From the NCBI GenBank assembly GCA_019359395.1, contig JAHHHK010000006.1, positions 186,001 through 250,000 of the forward strand: DNA of 64,000 nt. Reading direction: 5' to 3'. The notes below the pieces were generated by a model that saw only the letters and a program-made list of their open reading frames with translations, did not search any database and was not told where the DNA came from. The position numbers were made by a program, and so were the translations under genes. This document shows positions 44,757-54,400 of the stretch, in pieces; positions within the stretch are counted from its first letter, which is position 1, and the number at the start of each line of letters is the position of its first letter. This DNA comes from Komarekiella atlantica HA4396-MV6. Its GTDB lineage: Bacteria; Cyanobacteriota; Cyanobacteriia; Cyanobacteriales; Nostocaceae.

Positions 44757-46943
44757 TTAAACAATACTCAAATTTACGCGCACAATTACATCGTTGTAAT
44801 CTCTGTCACCGCCATTTAGTAAATCCTCAAAGCCAAAGGTATTATTCCCTAATAGGCGAATGTGATCGGCTTTGTCAGTATTAGCACCTAAGAAGGGAAA
44901 GTAAACTGCCGGATCGTTATTGGCATTATTATCGAGAATTGCATCGGGGCTACCATCAACAATAATGAATGGTGCAAACAGAGAATCAGGCTCGAAAGTG
45001 CTGGTATAAGTTGCCGTACCTTGATTGTTCACCGTCAGGTCAATATCTGCAACACGTCCAAGAATTGCTGCTTCAGTGTAACCCGCCTGTCCGACGAGAA
45101 TATCTGCTGTGCGATCGCCATTAATATCAATACCACCATTCTCATCAGTCACTCGATAGAAGCCAACAAAATTGTTAAAAACAGCTTCTCTATTGACGAC
45201 AAACTCAGCTTTCACCTGTTGTGTCACATTCCGTAAATCAATCAACTCTCCTTGTTGCTGTCCTTGCAAACCTATACCCAAAGGTAATTCTTGATCGGTT
45301 GCTTGAATTTCTACTACCAAATCTTGGAAGTCGAGAGAGAAAACTTCATTTTTTGAGGGTTCGACTGCAAAATTCGCCGCTGAGGAAAAAATTACATCTG
45401 AGGAGGAAGTTTGTCCAGCCAGCACCGCATCAATACTGCTGTTGCGTACCAAGAAAAACCTCAAATTCTCACCAGAGTTGAATTCTTTCAGAGTCCCTAA
45501 GCCAGCATTAAACCCGTTGGGGATATTGGCAATTGAAGAGAAAATTACCTTAGCTCGTTTAAGAGCCGCTTCGGTATACTCAGTTGCACCAGGAGCAATA
45601 TCGCCAATCTTACCTTCTGCATTGTCAACGGCAAAGACTCCTAGTTCATAGACCATACTAGAACTGCGGTTTACCAGCTTAAAAGAGAGATTTGTTTGTG
45701 TAGCGACATTAATAGTAAAGTTATTTGGCGAAGCGCTGTATTCATTGCCATCACTGACTTTAAACTGAAAGCTGGCGAAATTGTTACCTGTGGCAGCAAT
45801 ATCAGTCTTAAGCTTCAGCTGGCTCAATTTATCCAGTGGAATGATTTGCCCCAATGAGATAGCTTCACCAGCATCTACAGTACTGTTGTCATCGCTATCT
45901 AAGAAAAATCCTAACTCAGGCAATGTGATAATTTGTACTGCTTGCAAGCTGTCGCCGCTGTCAGGGTCGCTAAATGCAAAGTCGCTAGGCTGGAAAATGT
46001 AGAGGCTGTCGGAATTGATCGTGATAGCTTTGTCAGCAGAAGTTGGAACTGTATTGGTCTCTATGATTTGCAAACCCCTGTTTTCATCAGCAATGTAGAC
46101 ATATTTACCTACTACAGCTAAGCCTAAAGCAGCGCCAGGAGTATCGAAGGTATTTTTGATAACGGGTGCAGCGGGGTCTGTGATCTCAATGATTTGTAAA
46201 CCACTGGTGGTGTCAGCAACGTAAGCGTAGTTACCTGCTACAGCTACACTATATGCATTGCCAGTAGTATCTAATGTCCCTTTAAGAATAGGTTTACTAG
46301 GGTCTGTGATGTCAACGATTTGCAAACCACTGCCATAGTCAGCGACGTAGGCGTAGTTACCCGCTACAGCCACACTATAGGCATTACCAGGAGTAGCGAA
46401 TCTAGCTGTGAGAGAAGGTGCAGCTGGGTCTGTGACATCGATGATTTCCAAACCATTACCAGCGACGTAAGCATAGTTACCTGTTACAGTTACGCCCAAG
46501 GCAGGGCCAGTATTTAATGAACCTTTAAGGGATGGTGCGCTGGGGTTTGTGATATCAATGATTTGCAAACCAGTGGTGATATCAACAACATAGGCGTAGT
46601 TACCCACTACAGCTACATTTAAGGCAAAGATAGTATCAAATGTACCTTTAAGGGAGGGTGCGGCAGGGTTTGTGATGTCGATGATTTGTAAACCACTGGT
46701 GGTGTCAGCAACATAAGCGTAGTTACCTGCTACAGCTACACCATAAGCAAGACCAGTAGTATTTAATGAACCTTTGAGAAAGGGGGCGCTAGGGTTTGTG
46801 ATGTCAATGACTTGCAAACCATAATTAGCGTCAGCAACATAAGCGTAGTCACCCACTACAGCTACGCTATAGGCAACGCCAAGAGTATCTAATGTACCTT
46901 TGAGAAAAGAGCTAAGCACGGATGGGTACGCGGTCATCGACAT
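44757..46943 (-). CDS. LVIVD seven-repeat (beta-propeller) protein with C-terminal DUF4114-like domain
   Basis: 728 residues, no signal peptide. Residues about 15-300 hold seven LVIVD-type repeats of about 41 residues (pattern YAYVADTTSGLQIIDITNP), again a number fitting a seven-bladed propeller. Residues about 305-415 resemble a cadherin-like Ig-type domain (FAFSDPDSGDSLQAVQI, FKVSDGNEYSASPNNFTI). The last 300 residues are homologous to those of the FG-GAP protein, ending [20 protein letters not shown]. It is probably exported by the nearby HlyB/HlyD-like pair, using the shared C-terminal region as signal. ATG at 46943 has no clear ribosome site. Confidence 0.9.
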   Translation of the reverse strand: MSMTAYPSVLSSFLKGTLDTLGVAYSVAVVGDYAYVADANYGLQVIDITNPSAPFLKGSLNTTGLAYGVAVAGNYAYVADTTSGLQIIDITNPAAPSLKGTFDTIFALNVAVVGNYAYVVDITTGLQIIDITNPSAPSLKGSLNTGPALGVTVTGNYAYVAGNGLEIIDVTDPAAPSLTARFATPGNAYSVAVAGNYAYVADYGSGLQIVDITDPSKPILKGTLDTTGNAYSVAVAGNYAYVADTTSGLQIIEITDPAAPVIKNTFDTPGAALGLAVVGKYVYIADENRGLQIIETNTVPTSADKAITINSDSLYIFQPSDFAFSDPDSGDSLQAVQIITLPELGFFLDSDDNSTVDAGEAISLGQIIPLDKLSQLKLKTDIAATGNNFASFQFKVSDGNEYSASPNNFTINVATQTNLSFKLVNRSSSMVYELGVFAVDNAEGKIGDIAPGATEYTEAALKRAKVIFSSIANIPNGFNAGLGTLKEFNSGENLRFFLVRNSSIDAVLAGQTSSSDVIFSSAANFAVEPSKNEVFSLDFQDLVVEIQATDQELPLGIGLQGQQQGELIDLRNVTQQVKAEFVVNREAVFNNFVGFYRVTDENGGIDINGDRTADILVGQAGYTEAAILGRVADIDLTVNNQGTATYTSTFEPDSLFAPFIIVDGSPDAILDNNANNDPAVYFPFLGANTDKADHIRLLGNNTFGFEDLLNGGDRDYNDVIVRVNLSIV

Positions 46944-47259
46944 AGTTTTTATGAATACTAAAATTTATAGATTGTTAAAAAAATTAAGTCTGAGGATAGA
47001 TTTTCAGGTATTAAAGTTTAATTTTTATACTATAGCGATCGCTGTCCCACCACAAGCCGCTTTACGTTTACGCTACCTGCTTTTAAGCTGTTAGCAACAG
47101 CCTGAAATAATCACGAATTGGTATAAAACTATTACTCTGAACGCAACCGTTATCAATTTAAATTTCTTTGCACGTAATATATCAACGCAAGCATGGAAAC
47201 GCGGATCATATTACCAAACGTTATAATTAGGTGCTAAACTTTGAAATTGCTAAGTGGGT
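46944..47259. other. 316-bp divergent spacer
   Basis: Between the LVIVD gene (minus) and the toxin-antitoxin pair (plus). It contains a HIP1-like GCGATCGC near 47036 and otherwise AT-rich sequence. It presumably carries promoters for both directions, but none could be defined. Confidence 0.45.
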
Positions 47260-47535
47260 ATGGATACTACAGATAATTCCCCAGAAGATATATCGTCGGC
47301 GGCTGTGATATCTGTTACAGAGTTACAACACCAACTTAATGAGTTACTCCAGCAACTATCGCCAGAGCGATTACAGGTGCTTGCTGATTTTGCGTCTTAC
47401 CTGGTAAACGCTGAAAGCGAAGCAGCAACCCAAGAACTTTTGGCAATTCCTGGCTTGCTAGAGCGAGTTAAGCACTCATCAGCAACTCCTAAAACCCATT
47501 ACACAAACTGGCGAACCCTTCGCTCTGATGTATGA
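47260..47535 (+). CDS. Putative antitoxin of a RelE-type toxin-antitoxin pair
   Basis: About 91 residues from ATG at 47260; an in-frame GTG lies two codons upstream. An acidic N-terminus is followed by a helical segment, LQHQLNELLQQLSPERLQVLADFASYL, resembling the DUF2281-type cyanobacterial antitoxins that start with a leucine-rich helix. The rest is a flexible tail suited to toxin binding. Its 3' end overlaps the toxin gene by 8 bp, the usual translational coupling. Assignment is mainly by its partner. Confidence 0.75.
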   Translation: MDTTDNSPEDISSAAVISVTELQHQLNELLQQLSPERLQVLADFASYLVNAESEAATQELLAIPGLLERVKHSSATPKTHYTNWRTLRSDV

Positions 47536-47791
47536 AGTTCTTCTCCACCCCGATGTTCAAAAGGTTTATATCAATGCTGACAAAGCTCTAGCAAAGAAAA
47601 TTACTCGATGTTTGCAGCAGCTAGAGCAAACTCCCCATTCGCACCCCAACATCAAAGCCCTCAAGGGAGATTATGCAGGGTACTATCGCTACCGAATTGG
47701 GGACTACAGGGTCATATACTCGGTAGACGATGAACTGGTGCAGGTATTTGTTGTAGCGATCGCCCATCGCAGCGAGGCGTATGAACCTTGA
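47528..47791 (+). CDS. RelE/ParE-family toxin
   Basis: 87 residues, the full size of a RelE-superfamily mRNA interferase. It has VLLHPDVQKVYI at the N-terminus, LKGDYAGYYRYRIGDYRVIYSVDDELVQVFVVAIAHR at the C-terminus, with the basic/aromatic residues (Lys, Arg, Arg, Tyr, Arg) typical of the family's active surface. It overlaps the antitoxin frame by 8 bp. The family usually cleaves mRNA at the ribosome. Located between two large secreted-protein genes, it may stabilise this repeat-rich region. Confidence 0.92.
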   Translation: MYEVLLHPDVQKVYINADKALAKKITRCLQQLEQTPHSHPNIKALKGDYAGYYRYRIGDYRVIYSVDDELVQVFVVAIAHRSEAYEP

Positions 47792-48097
47792 AAACAATTC
47801 ACAATGGGCTACGGCTGCGCTAAAATAATTAAACTAAGCTACCCACAATATGCGTAGGGCTGTCTTCTCTGCTAGAGGTTGCGCCAACGTAGCGGGACGA
47901 AGTACAGTTTCAAACCTTTATCAAATGATGAAGGCGAGACATCACCCTTGGATCTCATTATACCTCTTGCAAAAGTCCGAAAATTATTAGTGTCATTCTG
48001 ACCAAAACGTAGTTGAGGGAGGAATCTCCGAGATGTTTCGCTCCGCTCAACATGGCAATTTCAGCATTTATGCAAGAGGTCTATTGGATTTGCACCT
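47792..48097. other. Gap of about 300 bp after the toxin gene, no gene seen
   Basis: It contains short GC-rich repeat words (GGCTACGGCTGCGCTAAAAT, TTGCGCCAACGTAGCGGGAC) of the type common elsewhere in the window, and leads directly into the 21-bp array at 48098. Confidence 0.5.
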
Positions 48098-48311
48098 CTG
48101 AGCACGAAGTTCCGAGTTCTGAGTACGAAGTTCCGAGTTCTGAGTACGAAGTTCCGAGTTCTGAGCACGAAGTTCCGAGTTTTGAGCACAAAGTTCCGAG
48201 TTCTGAGCACAAAGTTCCGAGTTCTGAGCACAAAGTTCCGAGTTCTGAACACAAAGTTCCGAGTTCTGAACACGAAGTTCCGAGTTCTGAGCACGAAGTT
48301 CCGAGTTCTGA
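48098..48311. repeat. 21-bp tandem repeat array, about ten copies
   Basis: The unit GAGCACGAAGTTCCGAGTTC (plus T; 21 bp) is repeated without spacers, with GAGTACG, GAGCACA and GAACACA variants. It is unrelated in sequence to the 21-bp array at 44332-44676. The open frames over it on both strands (Ser-Glu-His-Glu-Val-Pro type peptides) are a consequence of the period being divisible by 3. Confidence 0.92.
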
Positions 48312-48357
48312 AGGTGAAAACTGGAGTTTTAAGCTTGACTTGCCTTATTGAGGGGCA

Positions 48358-48393
48358 AAAAATAACCCCACCCCGCAAGCAGGATGAGGTTTT
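48358..48393. terminator. Candidate terminator 3' of the giant phosphoesterase gene
   Basis: AACCCCACCCC and GGATGAGGTT flank the loop GCAAGCA. On the minus strand the hairpin is followed by ATTTTTTG. On the plus strand it is followed by TTTTT, so it may act in both directions. The stem is imperfect (G-U pairs). Confidence 0.5.
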
Positions 48394-48433
48394 TCAGTTT
48401 TGTTCAGGATTACCTGATTTTGATATTACCTTG

Positions 48434-51400
48434 CTAAGCGATATTCAAATTTACACGCACAGTCATATCGTCATAATCTTTGTCACCGCCATTTGGTAAA
48501 TCTTCAAAGCCAAAGGTGTTATTACCTAATAGGCGAATGTGATCTACTTTGTCTGAATTAGCGCCCAAGAATGGGAAGTAAACCGCTGGGTTGTTATTGG
48601 GATTACTATCAAGAATTGCATCTGGTCTACCGTTGGCGATGATAAATGGTGCAAAGATAGAACCAGGCTCAAAAGTACCGCTGTAAGTTGCCGTATCTTG
48701 GTTGTTTGCTGTCAGGTCAATGCCTGTAACACGTCCACGCACTGCTGCTTCAGTATAACCAGTTTGCCCGACTAGAATATCTGCCTTGCGATCGCCGTTA
48801 GTATCAATACCACCATTCTCATCAGTTACCTGATAGAAGCTGATGTAATTGTCGTAACCAGCGTTTCTGTTGACTACAAACTCAGCACTTACTGGTTGTG
48901 TCGCGTCGCGCAAATCCAAGAATTCGCCTTGTACTAAGTTAAGCGGCTTTTCTAACTCCAGAGTGATGATTTCGTTGTTATCAATTCCACCTGGTCGTCC
49001 CTGTGAGAAGGGATAATTGTTATCGTTGGCAACTAAAAGCGTTTTGGCATCTAGTACCAACACATCTTCGATAGTTACAAAGGGGAAAGTAAATTTGGTA
49101 TTGCCATCTTGATTCAAGTCGTTGGGGTCTTGAATATTCATCAAGTCCACGACTTCCTCTTTAGCTACAAAACCATCAGCATCTTTTTTAGACAAGTCAA
49201 CTTTGAATATCTTCTTGAACTTAGCAGTCTTACCTTGACCACCATCTCGCTCAATTACGAGATATTCATTTGAGTTAACAGCGGTAAAATCACCAATGGC
49301 GTAACTTGGGTCATCTAATTGGTAGAAGCCTAATTGACCTTGGAACTGCTTAGATGCTACATCAAATTTGTAGATTCGCAGCGAACCAGCGGGGTCGCCA
49401 GTAACAGTACCTTCTAGCAAGGGATAGAGAGTTTTCTTGTCGGGACTGATTGCTAGCCCCTCAAATCCTTTGGAACCACCAAGGTTAGAGACAGCAGATT
49501 CACCTGCGAGTTGGTCGCGCACCAGGTCGCCTGTACCGGGGAAGTCAGTGAAGTAACCATCAACTCCTAAGTCGATGAACTGTTCATATTCCTTTTTCGG
49601 GTCGCCGTTGTAATCTGATGCTAAGAAAACCCCTTCGTTGCGGAAGGTGTAAGGATGAACCAGCAAGTTGGCATCATGGGCATCTTTCACCAAAGTCGTG
49701 GGAGTACCCAAGACTCTATCAGGCTCGCTGATTGTGCCATCACCATTCAAGTCATCTGGTTGACCATCGCCGTTGCGGTCAACTGTTTGCGCGGGGACAA
49801 TCAAGCGCTTGTTGGGGCCAATGCCAGTAGCGTAGGTGGCGATCGCAGCTAGTTCTGTCGGTTTGGTAAGATCGCCGTAGGTGCGGGTGTCACCACTAAC
49901 AGTAAAATCATAAGGCTTGCCTGTGGCTCCACCAAATAACTGAACTAGTGGCAAATCAATTTCTGCTTTAGGCATGATGTCCTGTTTCAGTTCTTTGAGA
50001 TTGCCCACCTCAAAGGACTGGATGAATACCCGCTCAGGATTAGTAAACTCTTTAGCAACTAACGTGTCAACTAGCTTCTGACCTAAGTTGATGCCGATAT
50101 TTTCAAAGTAGGTGGGGTGCTTGGTTTCTGGGTAAATACCAATTTTGCGACCTGTTTCTGTTTCTACCTGCTTCACCAAATCGATGATTTCTTCGAGAGT
50201 CGGAACTTTCAGCTTGTCATTGTCAAATTTGGTTCCCCGGAGTTCAGGTAAACGTTCAATGGCATTTAGGGTTTTCAGTTCTTCCAGAGTCAAGTCTTCT
50301 GTAAACCAGCCTGTGATGGTGCGACCATCAATTACTTTAGTAGTTTTACGGTCGGCAAACTCTGGGCGTAGATTGATATCGGTGCTGGTGTCGGTGGTGT
50401 TTAGTGTACCATCGTCATTGATAATTGCTAGGGCGTTTTCGTGACGCGCTACCAAATAACCATCCTTGGTGGCAACTAAATCTGGTTCAATGAAATCAGC
50501 CCCATCAGCGATCGCTAGTTTATATGCTTCCAAAGTATGTTCTGGACGTAAACCGCTAGCACCGCGATGACCGATAACTAAAGGCGCATTCCCATCCAAG
50601 GTTTGGAATTGTGTCTTCTCTAATACATCGGGATTTTGTGGCGAACGCACAAACTCGCCAGTTAATTGGTCGCGCACCAGGTCGCCTGTACCGGGGAAGT
50701 CAGTAAAGTAACCATCAACACCTAAATTGATGTACTGTTTAAACTCTTCTTGTGGGTTGCCGTTGTAGTCTGATGCTAAGTAACGTTCTTCATCGCGGAA
50801 GGTGTAGGGATGTACTAACAAACCTGCATCATGAGCATCTTTTACCAAAGAAGTGGGAGAAGTTAAGGTTTTGTCAGCATCGTTGACTACGCCATCGCCA
50901 TTCACATCATCCGCTTCACCATCGCCATCGGCATCAACACCCGCAACCGAGACAATCATCCGTTTCCAGGGGCCAATACCATCAGCGTAGGTGGCAACTT
51001 CCTCTAAGCCTTCGGCTGTCCGCAAATCTGCATAAGTGCGAGAGTCTTTATCAACCACGAAATCGTAAGGCTTGGTTTCAATTAGCGAACCATCGAGATT
51101 AACATCAACTGCATCCAATAACTGAACCAGGGGTATGTCGGTTTTCTGGTTCAGTTCTTTGAGGTTACTGGTTTCAAAGGACTGGATAAATACCCGGCTG
51201 GGGTCAGTGAACTCGGTTTTCTCTAAGGTTGCTAACAGAGGTTCTTCCAGAGATAGACCAAGCGCATCGTGATAAGTTGGGTGCTTGGTTTCTGGATAAA
51301 TGCCAATTTTACGACCTGTATCGGCTTCAGTTTGTTTAACTAACTCGATGATTTCTTCAAGGGTTGGGATTTCATACAAACCGTTAAACGCTTGAGGACG

Positions 51401-54400
51401 GAAATCTTGCGGCATAATTGCCCGCAGTGTTTTGATTTCTGCCAAGGTAAAGTCGGAGGCAAAAAAGCCTTCTTCTTCGACACCATCAACGATTTTAGTC
51501 GTTTTGCGATCGCTAAACTCTGGACGCTCTGCCACATCGGTGGTATTGATCATATTCGGCTCGTGACGAGCAATCAACACACCATCTTTAGTAGAAACCA
51601 AGTCGGGTTCGATGAAGTCAGCACCGCGTTCAATCGCCAATTTGTAAGCGCCTAAAGTATGCTCTGGGAGTTCACCACTTGCGCCCCGGTGTCCAATTAC
51701 AATTGGCGGTTTGCCACCGAGTGTGTCGAGATTAGTTGTATTGGGTGTGGCTGCGGGAGCATCTAGCAGCTTGCCATTGGCGTCGAAGTGCAGTACGTAA
51801 GGGCCAAATTCATCACCAATCCAGAATGTGCCATCGGCGGCGATCGCTAAAGATTCTACATCGAAGTCTGCACCAGTTAACAGGCGTTCCTTGGTGTTTC
51901 CATTAACAATGTCGAAAGGTACTTTCTTATCAGGGTCAGAAAGCTGGATAAAGTCCAATACCTTGACACTTCCATCACCTTGTGGTTCTGCACCTCGGAA
52001 ACTGGGGTCAAGGCGATAAATTCGCAATAGGTAATCAGCGCTGTTGCTCTTGCTACCAAAACCGTTGTCAGAAAGGAACCAGAAGGAATTGTCATCGGCA
52101 ACCTGTACACCACTAAATCCTTGCACAGGCTGTTTAGCAAATGGGACATTTCGCCCGTTAGTACCTGTGATCTCGCTACCAGATGGAGGGCCTTCAGCGA
52201 AGGTATCAGCGGGGAGAGAAGCGAAACCTTTGAGTGTAACCTTTTGGGCAACAGGTAGGTCGTTAGGTAGCTCAATGATACCGAGTTTTTCAGGATTCGC
52301 GGGAGAGGTAATGTCAACGGTAAGCGAGCCATCAGGATTTGTTGTTGTTCCTGTAACGCTAAAATCGTTGTCGTTAATGATTGCTAGAGTATTAGGCGCT
52401 ACCAATGCTAACCCCTCCAGTTTATCGACTCCAGTGTAACCAAGTTCAGCAGCGTTAACGATCAGGCTCTTGCTGACAGGGATAATATCAGCAGCCGCTA
52501 ACTCGTCAATAGTTAGCTGTTCGATGGTTTTACCTGTAGGCAACGTCGCCAATTTAGGAGAACTATTGATGTTAGTTGCTCCTGCTAAGTCAATTTGGAA
52601 GATTAATTTGTTGGAAGTGGCATCACTCTTGTCATCTCGCTCAATTACAGCAAATCTGCCGTTGCCTAAAGAGACTGCATCGCCAATTTTGTCAGTACCT
52701 TGTAGTCCTTCTAAGACATAAATAAACTCACCTGTAACTTTTTTGGTGACAGTATCAAACTCTAGAATTCGCAGGTTTTGAGAACTCTTGGAAGTCGTAT
52801 CATCTTCGTCATCAGGGTTATCAATGGGACTTTGGATAAAGGCATAAAGCTTAGTACCTTCCAAGGCTACAGCTTCAAAGCCTCGATTTGCCCGTCGTTG
52901 AGCGTAAATAGCGGGAAGTGCAGGTGTACCATAGGACTTACCACCATTTTGAGTTGCATCAGTGGCATCACCTGCGGGGATGAAGCGGTCAATCAGCTTA
53001 CCGTTGCTATTAAAGTGATAAATCGCCGGACGGTATTCATCCACCATCCAATAGTCGCCATTTTCTGTAACGACAATTCCTTCCATGTCTGCACCGAAAG
53101 GATCGTTAGCTAAAACATTATTGTTCAGGTCAACGCCAGTTTCATCAGTGTAGGCGGTATTCTGTTCTCCTGTTTGTAAATTTGGCAGTCCGGTCAGCGG
53201 AGTTGTGCCATCTTCGCGAAATAGCTTGGTGCGTTTGGTAATGCTAATCTCACCCGTAGAACGATTGAGTTCAAAACTAACTATTTCTGGCTGGTAATCG
53301 GGTAATGGAAATGGTCTGCCAGTCTCAGTATTATCTCCATTGGGGCCGCGATCTGGATGAGTGACAAACTTGAGGTTGCCGTTGGCTGCAATTCCTTGGA
53401 AGTAAAGACCAGAGAATCCTCCCAAGAAAACATCTTGACCACTGCTAGCAGTACCTAACTTGGGTAGATTTTCAAAATCATAGATAGTCAGCTTGGGCTG
53501 GGCAACAGGATTGCGAGGATCGTAACTGGTGGTGTCAATCTTTAACGGATTGGGGAATGCGTTGGCAATATTTTCCCAAGGTACTAGCTTAAAGTTAGAG
53601 TTGATATTTTCCAGTTCATCTTCATCTTGAACTAACTTTGCAGGGTCATTATCACCATCTTGGGTAACAAATAAACCCTGTGGGAAATTGGGCCCTAGTG
53701 GTACGTTAACTACATCCGCACCATCCGATTCTTGCACGCTGTCAATTGCCCCATTGCTACCAACGGCAAAGTTACCCAGGTATTCGTTATTACCTTCGCG
53801 GGTGTAAGCAACAAAGGTATTGTCTCCTTGACTGGATGCTAGTAGATAGCCAGTACCGTTTGCACCATAGTAGATACTCAATCCTTCGACATCGTTGACG
53901 AGATTAGTACCGCCCAAATCTTTGACGCGATCAATTAGTTTACCAGTAGTGCCACCGTCCGGTTCTGCTTGGAACTTCCAAATTCCCACATCTTCTTGTC
54001 CAATGTAGAGGAAGCCAGTTTCTTGGTCTACTACCATCCCCTCAGTTTGGGGTTCGCGTTCCTCAATTGTGGGTATGGTAAACTCCCGCACACGTTCAGC
54101 GCCAATTTTGCCATTACCTTTGTCAATCAGTTTGAACTGAGCGACATCTCCGGTTTCTCGTCGGTTGACAAAGGCATAGTAATCATTAGAGATGGGGCTA
54201 CGGTACAGAGCAACTCCGTAAGCGCTGCGTTCCGATGGGTCGTAAGGTGGCTCAAAGGGTGCTGCTTGGAAGAGAGTACCAATACTGCTATCGGTGATAT
54301 CTTCTAGGTACTTACTGTCAGCGTTGGCAGTTGGGTTAATCTTGAAGATTGCTAGTTTATCATTTTCGCGATCGCTAGCTACGGCAATATCAACAGATTC

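Noticed and set aside
44338-44819. Overlapping open frames on both strands encoding heptapeptide repeats.
   Set aside because: They arise from a 21-bp tandem array whose period is divisible by 3; no start context or homology.
48098-48311. CRISPR array.
   Set aside because: Repeats are contiguous, with no unique spacers, and no cas genes are in the window.
48013-48499. Open frames over the second 21-bp array (SEHEVP-type repeats).
   Set aside because: Same artefact of an in-frame tandem repeat; no ribosome-binding site or family.
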